A stretch of 64,000 nt of DNA, taken from NCBI GenBank assembly GCA_030765065.1, contig CM060977.1, positions 94,691,795-94,755,794 on the forward strand, read 5' to 3'. The translations under genes were made by a program, and so were the position numbers. Below, piece by piece: positions 10,471-20,841 of the stretch (within the stretch, counting starts at the first letter, position 1; each line of letters begins with the position of its first letter). The notes beneath the pieces were generated by a model that worked only from the letters and a program-made list of their open reading frames with translations, was not told the DNA's origin and ran no database searches. Source of the stretch: Deroplatys truncata (lineage: Eukaryota > Arthropoda > Insecta > Mantodea > Mantidae).

Positions 10471-10745
10471 ATATTTAGTCATTCTTTTGAAGTGCTCTCG
10501 ATATGCAGTTGTTTCTCGCGACTACATGAAACGAGTATGGATTTTAAATGCTACCACATATCATCCGTTTGACTATGGGTATTCCCTTCTTATGAATAAC
10601 GAAACATGCAATGCAGCCATTTCTGTAAAGACTTATCTCGATTAAAATGATGTAGGTAGTAAAATAGCCTTTTATAAGAATAGTTTGTATACCCATTAAT
10701 AAAGCATAAAGGGTGGAGAAATTCATGTGAATATAAGACAACATG
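10471..10745 (-). repeat. Rep-A, right flank of the solo LTR
   Basis: Continues the interrupted Rep-A: TAGTCATTCTTTTGAAGTGC, GTTGTTTCTCGCGA, ATAACGAAACATGCAATG and ACCCATTAATAAAG, to GTGGAGAAATTCATGTGAAT. Confidence 0.9.
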
Positions 10746-10985
10746 TATTGCAGCAACGTTTAACCACTAGAGTTTATATCAACTTCAACGTCTTATCCCT
10801 CAGCGCGACCTTACGTGAGACTGGTGTTATCAGCTGATGTTAAATGGCTTGCCCAAGAAGCGACAGCCTAATCTAAAACAGGTATGTCCAACGTGTCGTG
10901 AGTCAGCTTATGTGTAAAATGCGGCAATGTTTTAATAAGCGTGTACATACACCTATAACGTGAAATAATGGGGCTCTTAGGCTGA

Positions 10986-11035
10986 AAAGATCTGATGTTA
11001 CATTCAGATGAACTTTCCCTACCCATTATTCTTTA
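10986..11035 (+). repeat. Rep-A left-end fragment
   Basis: Only the hairpin end (GATCTGATGTTACATTCAGA) and the first CTTTCCCTACCC block remain. The fragment butts directly onto the opposite end of a minus-oriented copy. Confidence 0.7.
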
Positions 11036-11039
11036 CCAC

Positions 11040-11757
11040 TTACCTACCACGTATATAGGAGGTAGAAAAGGTATTGCATTCCATCCAAAAATTCAATACC
11101 GAGATTTCACAGAAACTCAAGTTTTGAGATCCCTTGAATTAAAAAAGCTTATTTAGACAAAGGTGCGTCTATGTGTCCTCGTGTGTGAACAACACAACTC
11201 AAAAACAAAACGTCTGATAATATCAAACTTATTATTTAGTTTCAGTACCTTCCAAAGATGTGAGACGAAGGTTTTAAAAAATTTCCCCACCCGAACTACC
11301 GTTTACATGTCACATTTTTAGAAGTTTTTGATTTTCTTAAAAGTGACCAATGAATTTGTTTAAAATACACGTTTAAGATATTTACATGACGTAAAATGCA
11401 TATCTTTAATCTTTTGGGAATAACCTTTGAAGTCCTTTTCATTCACAAGGAATTTTTGTATAATCCTGAGCATGCGACAGACAAAAATGTACCTCACAAA
11501 AAATGTATCTCTTTAAAGCGCACAATTTATTTGAATGGACTTTTTTTGTGGCATACGCCATTTCAGAGATATTCGTTATTAATGATTTGAATTGTTGAAT
11601 TCGTTTTGTCATTCTTTTAAAGTCCTGCCGACATTCACTTGTTTCTTGTGATGTCATGGAAAGAGTTCAGAGTTTTAAGGATAACATGTAGCGTCCAGTT
11701 CTTAAAAAAATTGACTATCGCTGTTCCCTTTGTATCTATAACGAAGCGTGTAATGTA
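11040..11757 (-). repeat. Rep-A, minus orientation, interrupted by mariner
   Basis: Nearly complete from CCTACCACGTATATAGG through CATGTCACATTTTTAGAAG and GCGTCCAGTTCTTAAA to ATAACGAAGCGTGTAATGTA. It is interrupted at a TA inside the TAATGTAGCTATTTCT block, and only GCTATTTCT is recognisable beyond the insertion (12413 on). Confidence 0.88.
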
Positions 11758-12410
11758 CGAGGGACATTAAAAAAGTAATGAATGATTTGGCATAATTAAA
11801 TAATAAAGAAACATACCAACACAAAACTTTATTCACAAAGATAGAGCACTTTACTGTATTTCTCAGTGTAATCACCATTGTTGTCAAGGCATTTATTGTA
11901 ACGTGGTACCAGTTTTTATACTCTTCTACCGGCAAAGACTGTCACTGCCTCTTTGAGGTCTTCATCGGTTAGAAACTCTTTTTCACCCAAAAAGTCCTTT
12001 TAGTTTCGGAAACAAGTGAACATCCGGAATCCTTTCATCAACATTTGCTCATCCGTAATGAGTGATGACTGGTTCTTCCTTGGTTAAACATTATGCACCA
12101 TTTCCTCCTGAAGACTCGTTCATTGCATTATCACCACACAGTAACATTATAATCCTATACATTTCTATTGGCCGAACATTTCGTGCATTCAAAAAATGAA
12201 TCACACTACGCCCTTCACATTTAGCGGGATTTTCAATTGGCGCCGCCATTTGGATATGTTGTAGAACAGACAGGCGTGACCTCAGAGCAACGAAACTCGA
12301 CTCGCACTGAGACGGAGTAAGGTGCTAAATAGCGTGCATACAATTGTGGTGGTGGGGAACCAGCATCGAGCGTGATGTGCAATTGTTCTTTACTTTCTGG
12401 ATGTCCCTCA
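11758..12410 (-). mobile_element. Internally deleted mariner element
   Basis: Left end CGAGGGACATTAAAAAAGTA; the right end, complemented, is ATGAGGGACATCCAGAAAGTA. TA lies outside both ends (11756-11757 and 12411-12412). On the minus strand the C-terminal end of a mariner transposase is visible near 11800-12060: VEEYKNWYH, then (frameshifted) a KCLDNNGDYTEK-like stretch and CWYVSLLFNYAKSFITF. The helix-turn-helix and catalytic Asp regions are missing. At 653 bp it is about half of a full mariner (about 1.3 kb). Confidence 0.85.
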
Positions 12411-12412
12411 TA

Positions 12413-12950
12413 GCTATTTCTTTTGTTACTGCTTTTCGCTTCCAGCCATGTTGCAGATTTGGCGACGCTTGTAAATATCGACATTTAATTGGCCAAAATA
12501 TTCAAATCATTATCAAATATTTGACCGTTCATCATGTCTTTATTTGCTTTCAAAGACTATAAAATTATTGGAAGCAATTTGAAAAGAAAACTTGTGGCAA
12601 CTGTTGGCAAGTCTTCTAAAGCACTGAATTTCACAAAAATGTGATCGTTTACAAGGAACTTATCGTCTAACTCCCATAGCCCCCCCGTCAATCTTCCAAG
12701 TTACGTAAATGGTGGATAAACTATAAGTACCCTTTGTCATAGGTCGAGTAATTTTTAGATAATCACAATAGCTGAAATGTTAAAAACAGTAGTTTCTCTT
12801 TGGTCCCCTAGTCATTTAATAACATAAAAGATACATATGTAGTTTTCACACAATACATACACCCAGCATAAACATCGAAATAGTGAAGCAGGTGAATACG
12901 AAGCATTCCCTCTTCCAAGTCACAGGCTTTGGTAAAGTCTGTAACCGTCG
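12413..12950. other. Unassigned sequence
   Basis: Only the first few bases continue the Rep-A copy. No further repeat, gene or RNA signal is recognised. Confidence 0.4.
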
Positions 12951-12955
12951 AGAAG

Positions 12956-13684
12956 AATCTGATGTGTTATTACATTCACATGATTTTCTCTATCCTCTAT
13001 CGCTTATACAAATTATTCCTACGAAAAAATATCTTCTTATCTACTTAATTTTACTTCAGATAAGAACTGGATGCTATACCTACCTTAAAATTCCAGACTC
13101 TTAACTAACGCCGCGAGAAACAGCTGACAATCAACAGGAACTTAAAAGAACAGTTAAGCATTTAACAATTCAAATCATTAATTAGGAATATCCTGAAAAT
13201 TGCATATGTAACAAAAAGTTATTTTAAATAAATCGTGTGTTTTAAAGAGATCTACATTTTCTATGTACGACGTTTTCGTCTTTGGATTAAGGTTTACCAG
13301 TTGTGCAAATTTATATAGATTTACTTCCGAATGAACAGGACTCCACAGACTATTCTCAGAATTTCGTGATATACGTTTTAATTGTCATATAAATATCTTT
13401 AATATATGGTACTTTAATCAGACACTTTTCAGAAAATAAAATATAAAAAATCTACGTATCGTATCTTTGGAAGATGCTGAATTTAAATACCAAGTTTGGT
13501 ATTTATGTAAGCTTTCGTTTTTGAGTTATGCTGTTCACAGTAACGTACATGAACCTTTATAAATGTTTTTTTTTATTCAGGAGGACGTAAAACGTGTATT
13601 TCCGGTGAAATCTCAATATATAATTTTTGGGTGAAATGTAATACCTTCTCTACCTATTATGTACATGATACAGAAAGTAAAAAT
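12956..13684 (+). repeat. Rep-A, + orientation, internally deleted
   Basis: Begins AATCTGATGTGTTATTACAT and ends near CATGATACAGAAAGTAAAAA. The segment normally between CTTCATTTTAATCGAG and AGAACTGGACGC is missing. Homology to the 15-kb copy continues past the right end. Confidence 0.88.
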
Positions 13685-14050
13685 GATCGTCTCAGTTGTT
13701 AATTATTACATATTGATTGATGGATTCCCCCCACTATGTGCGTCCAGTCATCGCTTGGTGAAATGAGGTATTCCCGAAAGATATAGGCCATATGGGGAGC
13801 GTTAGAAACGACGAGATATTGGTTCATTTGCAACGATAGTTGGACACAATTTCCCTTTTTATATAATTGTAAGATAAAACCTCCTAAAATAACACAATTT
13901 TAAACCATTTTTGACCTCCCCATTTACCCCTCTCAGGTCAAAGCGGTTAAAAATCTCCATATTTACAATAAAGAGCAAAAATTTTCTAGTTGTTAGTATA
14001 CACCAAAATGGGACTGAAATTACTTTGGCGACATGAATATGAAAAATCTG
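13685..14050 (+). repeat. Duplicated flank shared with 15934-16215
   Basis: Shares CTCAGTTGTTAA and CATATTG, then GACCTCCCCATTTACCCCT, a TTTACAATAAA-like block and GGCGACATGAATATGAAAAA with the sequence after the 15063-15933 Rep-A copy. The 13.7-kb version holds about 90 bp more in its middle. Confidence 0.75.
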
Positions 14051-14119
14051 GTGAGTTTTTATTTTTTCGAGTGGAGGAAAAATACTGTGACATATTAACC
14101 CCTGTATGGGAGTGTAGTA

Positions 14120-14460
14120 CACTACCACGGCATTGAGCCGTGGCTCTACCCACTAAATAGCCTCCACCAGAGAGGATTCGGGTAAAGCACCGCTATTGCA
14201 CCTGCGGGTTCAAGGAGCTGACCGGCCGTTAAGGCCTAGACCAGGTGAAGGTGAGGTGTCAGAACGTAACCATGACCGAGACCCTGACCACGCCCTGGCG
14301 AATTAGTGGTGTTGAGTTAGGACAGTTAGGGTGTTACTTTTATGTGCTGATCATGCCGGAGCACTGCGTCCGCTAGTAGTACGTGTAATGGGGGTTACAA
14401 GTATGCACTTGCACGCAAGTCAGTGTCAGCTTGAGCCAATAGCTAGGACCCTGAAATAAA
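14120..14460. other. GC-rich block with a perfect hairpin, unassigned
   Basis: 14125-14143 is a perfect 7-bp stem (CCACGGC / GCCGTGG) around ATTGA. GC-rich sequence follows, including GACCGGCCGTTAAGGCC and a GCGGGTTCAAG motif that only loosely resembles a B box. It is sharply different in composition from its surroundings and is probably part of an unrecognised retroelement. Confidence 0.4.
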
Positions 14461-14639
14461 CTTTGGAATTCAATATGAACTTTATTAATAGTATTTAGCT
14501 TCTGTCATGGGGCTTCGTCATTATATAATGTTAGTGATGTAATAATTATTACATTAAGGATTACTATACTCCGCCTTATGTCGTCGTTGTGTGAGTGTAG
14601 TATTTTACTTGACTTTTAATTAGATAGGTAATATTTTGT

Positions 14640-14870
14640 TTTCCTGCCGTTTGGCATCGTCACTTTCTGCTTCCATTATGTATGTCCATCCTGAATGCTG
14701 GGTCAATAAAGTGCACACCCGGCGGGCTGCCTGCCTGAAGGTGCAGGTGCGAGCCAGTGCCACTCGCGGGAGTGACCTCATCCCTCGGTGCCAGAGAGCA
14801 AGGACTTTCAGGGCTACCAAGGGTTATGTAACCATAGTCAAGTACAATGTTTTACTGGTCTTACTAGGGT
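14640..14870. other. GC-rich unassigned block
   Basis: GC-rich stretch with CACCCGGCGGGCTGCCTGCC. Frames of 66 and 78 codons overlap on opposite strands and neither shows a domain. No second copy in this window. Confidence 0.35.
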
Positions 14871-15062
14871 GACAAGCTATTCTTTTATGTTAATTTGTGG
14901 CTCCCCCAGACCAAAGGATCTGTCAAATAGGGACAGCGGTCTTTTGTGCTTGTTTTCATTGGTTTCGTATGTACCTTATTCTTGTATTAGGACATTGCTG
15001 TTCTTTTCTTTGCGTTTGAATATGTTAATGCTTTGACTCTTAATGACTTCTCTAATTGAGTG

Positions 15063-15933
15063 GTGATGTGTTACATTCACATGACATTCTCTCCTCTTTC
15101 GTTTATTAGTGGGTATACATAATATTCTTACGAAACCTTATTTTTCTATGCATTTCATTTTAATCGAAATAAACTTTTGCAAGAAATTACTAAATACACA
15201 TATTGTTACAGATGCAGCAAAGTGAATTTCGATAGTCAAAAGTTTAAGAACAGGACACTGGCCTTAAAATTCCATGCCTTTTCCATGCAATCGCGAAAAC
15301 AACTGAATGTGAACAGGACTTTAAAACAATAACTAAAACTTCAACATTGTGAATCTTTAATATCGGATATCTCAGAAACGACTTATGCTACAAAAATTAT
15401 TTGTAATATTTTTTTTAAACACATCTGCATATTTTGTGTCCTACGTTTTCATCTATCCCTTGACTTTTACCAGTTATACAAGATATATGAAGTTTCTTCA
15501 GAGTGAATAGGACTTCACTGGCAATTATCAGAAAATTCAACATATACATTTTATTTGTCATATAAATATCTTTAACACATGCTATTTTAACCAAAATCAT
15601 TACATAAACGTTTCATAAAATAAAATATTTCGAAAAAATCTTCTATTTAAAGGATAGTTTGGGGTCGAGGATTTTTTTGAAAACATTCGTGTCACATCTT
15701 TGGAAGATACTGAACTTAAATACCAATGTTTGGCATTTATCCGAATTTTCGTTTTTGAGTTACGGGGTGCACGGTCACACACACATACACATATAGACGT
15801 AAATGGACCTTTTTCTATAAATGTTCTTTTTTTATTAAGGAGCATTTAAAACATATATTTTCGGTGATACTTCAATATTCAATTTTTGTGTGGAATACAA
15901 CACCTTCTCTGTCTACTATGTACGTGGCAAAAA
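15063..15933 (+). repeat. Rep-A, near full length, + orientation
   Basis: From GTGATGTGTTACATTCACAT to CTATGTACGTGGCAAAAAA. All blocks are in order, including a short CACACACACATACACAT microsatellite near 15777. The right end has lost the GAGAAAG motif. Confidence 0.9.
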
Positions 15934-16215
15934 ATCTTCTCAGTTGTTAACTACAGCATATTGGTTGAACAATTTCTAATTTTTATATAATTACATTACA
16001 TATAATTACTTTCTCTCTTTATACAATTACAAAATATAAAAGATAGCCTAAAATAACTCAATTTGAAAATGTTTTAGACCTCCCCATTTACCCCTTTGGG
16101 TTCGATGTAGTAAAAACCTTTCACATTTGCAATAAACGGACAAAAATAGTCTATGTTATTAATATTTAACGAATGGTATTAAATCTGGCGATATGAATAT
16201 GAAAAAATGCTAACC
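15934..16215 (+). repeat. Duplicated flank shared with 13685-14050
   Basis: Carries the CTCAGTTGTTAAC, GACCTCCCCATTTACCCCT and GGCGATATGAATATGAAAAA blocks in the same order as the 13.7-kb segment, showing that both Rep-A copies sit in one duplicated stretch. Confidence 0.75.
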
Positions 16216-16384
16216 CCTGGATTTTAAAAATTTTGGAAACATTATGCAGCGTGTGACCAGAGCTTTTTATTAGTGAAAGAATTATCAAAATCAGTGAGTA
16301 GTTTTTGAGATTACCCTAAGCACACACACTCTCAAACATCCACAAATTTTCTGTCTTTATTCGAGGGTATTTTAAAAGTAAGCT

Positions 16385-17066
16385 CCGTTTTACAATAATG
16401 GAAATGCATGTTTTGAGGCGCCTTGAATCCAAATAAAGTATTTTTATAAATATATCCGTGTGTGTATGTCTGTCCATCTGTCAGTCGTGTGAGGGTGTAT
16501 CTGTGAACGGCATAAGTCAAAAAAGAAAAGTTGGATAAGCGTCAAACTTCGTATTTAAGTTTAGTATCTCCCAAGGGTGCAACACGAAGACTTTCAAGAA
16601 AGTTCCCCCATCCTAACTACCCCTTATATGAATCATTTTTCGAAAATTTTGATTTTCTAAAAAATGTCTAACGATTTTGATTAAAATACCATACACGAAA
16701 TATATTTACATGACAAACAAAATGTATGTCTTGAATTTTCTGGGAACAGCCTTGAAACACCTGTTCATTCGGAAGGAATGTACAATCTTTGTAACTTGTA
16801 AACGTTAAGTGATAGACAAAAACGTACCACATAAAAACACACAATTTACTTAAAGTTTTTGTGGCATAAGCGTTTCTAAAATATCCGTTATTAAAGCTTC
16901 AAATCGTTCATTTCTTGATCATTGTCTTAAAGTGCTTTCAATTTTCAGTTGTTTCTTGCGATTGCATGGAAACAGCATGGAATTTTACAGCTAGAGTATA
17001 GCGTCCAGTTGTTAAACATTTGAGATGGAGGGTAGAGAAAGTCATGTGAATGTATCACATCAGATT
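16385..17066 (-). repeat. Rep-A, minus orientation
   Basis: From GGAAATGCATGTTTTGAGGC through TCTGGGAACAGCC and GCGTCCAGTTGTTAAACATT to GAATGTATCACATCAGA. About 120 bp is deleted before the left terminus (the ATAACGAAATG block). Confidence 0.9.
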
Positions 17067-17345
17067 GTTTATCCAAGCCTTCAAAACTTACACTACTTTT
17101 CTACAGTTATCGGTGTTCTTAAGCATTTGTCTTATCGTAGCTTTGGCTTCTTAGAATCTCGTCACAAACTTTCTCTGCCAGTTCATCTAGGAAACGTGTA
17201 ACTGTTTCTGGAGTTAAAATTTCCTGTATTAAAAATAAGTGCCGTATTCTTTTAGGGGATATTTGCAGTACATATACGAAAACTCTTGAAGCACATAAAT
17301 AATGGGTTTGCTGTTTCTGGCTAACATCACATTCACTTCAACGCA
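17067..17345. repeat. Duplicated segment matching 52860-53037
   Basis: Follows the Rep-A end exactly as in the 52.9-kb locus: TTGTTTATCCAAGCCTTC, AGCATTTGTCTTA, CATATACGAAAACT, CATAAATAATGGGTTT and CTAACATCACATT appear in the same order. The 17-kb version carries roughly 90 extra bases in the middle. Confidence 0.75.
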
Positions 17346-17380
17346 TCTTAACTAGGTCCCCTTATCTTCGTTATTAAAGT

Positions 17381-18208
17381 GTTTACAACCCAACTCAGTT
17401 CCGTAGCATACGCTGTCAAATATCTAATTCAGTCCCGTAGAATAAACTGTGAACAACCCAACTCAGTCCCGTAGCGTATACTGTCAAATACCTAACTCAG
17501 TCCTATTGCATATATTCTCAACAATCTAACTCAGTCCCATAGCACATACTGTCAAATATCTCAGTCCCGTAGGATACACTGTTAACAATCCAACTCAGTC
17601 CCGTAGCTCATACTGTGAACAACCTAATTCAGTCCCGTAGCACATACTGTGAACAAGCCAACTCAGTCCCGTAGCATATACTGTCAAATACCTAACTCAC
17701 TCCCGTTGTATACATTGTCAACAACCTAACTCAGTCGCGTAGCATACACTGTCAAATACCTGTCCCATAGCATATATTGTTAACATCCCAACTCAGTCCC
17801 TTAGCATATACTGTTAAGCTAATTCTGTCCCGTAGCATATACTGTCAACAAACCAACTCAGTCCCGTAACACATACTGTGAACAACCCAGTTCAGTCCCG
17901 TTGCATAATATGAACAAGAACTCAGTCCCGTAGAACATACTGTGAACAACCTCAATCCCGTAGCACACACTGTGAACGACCTAACTCAGTTCCGTAGCAT
18001 ATACTGTCAACAACCCAAATCAGTTTAGTAGACATACTGTCAACAACCCAACTCAGTTCCGTAGCATATATTGTCAACAACCCAACTGAGTCTAGTAGCA
18101 CATACTGTGAACAACCTAATTCAGTGCCGTAAAATATACTGTGAACAATCTAAATCAGTCCCGTAGCATATACTGTGAACAACCTAACTCAGTCAAGTAG
18201 CATATAGT
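17381..18208 (+). repeat. 34-bp minisatellite, about 24 units
   Basis: Contiguous imperfect tandem array. The core unit is CAGTCCCGTAGCATATACTG plus a 13-15 bp linker with alternating forms (CAACAACCCAA, CAAATACCTAA, GAACAACCTAA). Unit length is mostly 34 bp with a few shortened units. There are no unique spacers between units, no frame through it and no flanking duplication seen. Confidence 0.92.
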
Positions 18209-18645
18209 ACGAAACCGTAATAATGCTCTGAGTATACTGAAATGTATGGTGCGGCATCGCTGTTAAGAAAAAGTGGTTATGGCTCTGAGCAGAAATAGTT
18301 AGTTGTGACCTTGACGTTGTTGGTAGCTTATCGCAAAACAACAAACGTTATTACAGATTACATAGTTTGGTCTTTCCAAAAGTTTCTCATTAGGTATAAT
18401 TATAATTTTTTAATAATACACCGATTTTCAGGGACTTTGATTGTGTAGTTCACATAATTGTTACATGCATTTAGTAGAGTGAATTTTTTTATATAACATC
18501 TGATTTTACGGTTAAAATCGGTTTTAGTAAAACATGAAACTACATTATCCATTTGCACTCATTATGGATCTGCTGAAAATCTTAAGTCTTAAAAAATGAA
18601 CTAGAATGAGATTAATGCCCTACAGGAGCGAGTTGGGTTTCACCA
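18209..18645. other. Unassigned sequence beside the minisatellite
   Basis: Absent from the related 53-kb locus, so it was inserted together with the minisatellite or lost from the other copy. No coding signal. Confidence 0.45.
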
Positions 18646-18893
18646 ATTACCTTGCACATTCACAATTGTTTCCTTTCAGCTACTCTGTGATAAAACTCGG
18701 ACTACCGACCACTAGTTATAATTCCCAACCAAAGATACTAATAGCACAATTTCTTCTACCATGGAATCTTAGTTACAAAAACATACATCTCAAAACCTGT
18801 AGGATGGTTTTGTGGGTTGGCGAAGAAATTCTATTAGTAGGAGACACTAAACTTTATTCTACACCACAATGAGAATTTAATTAATTGTAAACA
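18646..18893. repeat. Duplicated segment matching 53033-53285
   Basis: Shares CAATTGTTTCCTTTCAGCT, CTGTGATAAA, ATTTCTTCTACCATGGAATC, GGTTGGCGAAGAAA and ACACCACAATGAGAA with the 53-kb locus in the same order. A short frame here (18606-18872) is a by-product and not conserved. Confidence 0.78.
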
Positions 18894-18904
18894 CACCTAA
18901 GCCC

Positions 18905-19690
18905 AAAAAATCTGATGTGCTGCATTCACAAGACTTTCTCTACTCCTGTACAAACTATTTTTACGAACGCTTATTCTCCATCTACGTCATGTTAATCGAG
19001 ATAAACATTTGCAGAAACTTATGGCTAATTTTCTTGTAGGTACAAGGGGAATATGGGAGGCTTTAAGCGATAGTCAAATGTTTTAAGAGCTATGTGGGGC
19101 ATTCCAATCTCTTTGCATGTCCAAGACATAAACAAAAAGAATAACGAATTTGAGAAAAAGTATATTGGAAAATTTAAACAAATAACAAGGAATATCTCGG
19201 AAATTGCTCACTCCACAAACAAAAAGTATATGGCAAACTGTGTGTTTTAACGAGCTCTACATTTTTGATATAGAAAAAATGTTGTCTAGTCTTACGTTTT
19301 ACCCATTATACAAAAACCACGCAGAATGAAGAGGTCTTTTGGGGACATTCCCAGAAAATTCAAGATACATATTTTATTTGTCATGAAAATATCTTAAACC
19401 TATGATATTTTAATCAAAATTTAAGAGCCACTTTTGAGAAAATCAAACATTTTCAAAAAACGCTCTATGTAACGGTTAGTCTGGGTGGGAGGATTTTCTG
19501 AAAATCTTCGTATCGCACCTTTGAAAGATAATGAACCTAAATGCCAAGAAACACATGGATCATTTTCTAAAAATGCTATTTTTGGATTTAGGGGGCTCAA
19601 AACATGTATTTCCGATAAAATATCGATATGAAATTTTTGGGTGGAATGCAATACTTCCCCTACTTACTGTGTGTAGTAGAGAAAGTAATA
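18905..19690 (+). repeat. Rep-B, + orientation, first of a tandem pair
   Basis: Begins AAATCTGATGTGCTGCATTC and shows the Rep-B blocks CCTGTACAAACTATTTTTAC and TTTTCTTGTAGGTACAAGGG. It ends TGTGTAGTAGAGAAAGTAAT. The CA microsatellite region has been lost. Confidence 0.9.
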
Positions 19691-20174
19691 AGCAATCCAT
19701 TTGAGAAAAGTATAACCAGTGGAAAATTCAAACAAATAACAAGAAATATCTCGGAAATGGTTCACTCGACAAAAAATGGAGATGACATAAATTGTATGTT
19801 TTAACGAGATCTACATTTTTTGTGTACAAAGATTTTGTCTTTCTCTTACGGTTTACCGGTTATGTAAACGCCATTCAGAATGAAGAGGACCTTTGGTGAC
19901 ATACCCAGAAAATTCAAGATATACATTTAATTTGTCACGAAGATATCTTAAACATATGATATTTTAATCAAAATTTTAGAGCCTTTTTTGAGGAACTAAA
20001 CATTTTCGGAAAATGTTCCATGCAAACGGTGGCCTGGGGTGGGAGTATTTTCTTGAAAATATTCGTGTCGCATTTTTGAAAGATACTGAAACCCAATACC
20101 AAGTTTGGTATTTATCCGACTTTTTGTTTATGAGTTATTCTGATCACATACACATACACAGGCACAGGCGCGCG

Positions 20175-20226
<52 letters not shown>

Positions 20227-20362
20227 CCGTTTCCTAAAAATGCTTTTTTTATTCAGGAGGGCCTCAAAACGTGCATTTCCGGTGAAATCTTTTAATCGAA
20301 ATTTTAGGTGGAATGCAATACTTCCCCTAAATACTATACATAGTAGATAACGTAAAAATATT
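19691..20362 (+). repeat. Rep-B, + orientation, second of the tandem pair (5' truncated)
   Basis: Starts inside the repeat (CATTTGAGAAAAGTATAACC) directly after the end of the previous copy and runs to CATAGTAGATAACGTAAAAA. It carries the longest GC/CA microsatellite in this part of the window. Confidence 0.88.
20169..20222. repeat. (GC)n(CA)n microsatellite inside Rep-B
   Basis: About 7 GC repeats followed by about 20 CA repeats at the usual microsatellite position of the repeat. Histidine/threonine runs in translated frames come from this and are not protein. Confidence 0.95.
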
Positions 20363-20841
20363 CCCGCAGTTATTTTCACTCAGTTAAGCGGTACACCTTA
20401 AAATGTATTACAATATTCTTCACTTCCTTGTCTTTAAAACCGATTCTATAACATATATATGTTATGACAAACATCAGCATTAGCTGCATTTATTGGCATT
20501 TATGATGCTGTTTAAGAGATATGTTCAATAAAACTCGTATATGCCTATATGCAACATCATATGCTTTTAAAACAAGAAAGTGCCATAAAGTAAATGCAGA
20601 CTAGATGGAAGAGCTTGTAAATTTGCTTAGCAAACCTTCCACCAGATGTCCCTAATTTTGTTTCTTCCAGATCATTCACATATTTCTGCTTTAGAATAGA
20701 ATTTCTACTAATGAAAGAAACAAAATTGGTAAATTCTAAGCTATGTAAATTAATCTATGTTGCGAGCATAAAATTTTTGAAGTTTTGCAGACTCATTTCA
20801 AGAGATTTCTATAAAGTAAATGGGGTTTTCTTTCCTAGGTC
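20363..20841. other. Unassigned sequence upstream of the Tc1 relic
   Basis: AT-rich, with no recognisable left terminal repeat for the Tc1 relic. A palindromic ACATATATATGT lies at 20451-20462. Confidence 0.4.

Noticed and set aside
17381..18208. CRISPR-like array
   Set aside because: Units are contiguous with no unique spacers, there are no cas genes, and the context is eukaryotic.
20013..20237. Frame with a long His/Thr run, plus similar frames at 26862, 26986 and 28073
   Set aside because: These are translations of the CA microsatellite and flanks of Rep-A/Rep-B. The shared peptide (for example YQVWCLSDCSFLSYAVHRHT) recurs because the DNA repeat recurs; frames are short, unstarted in a common way and broken in most copies.
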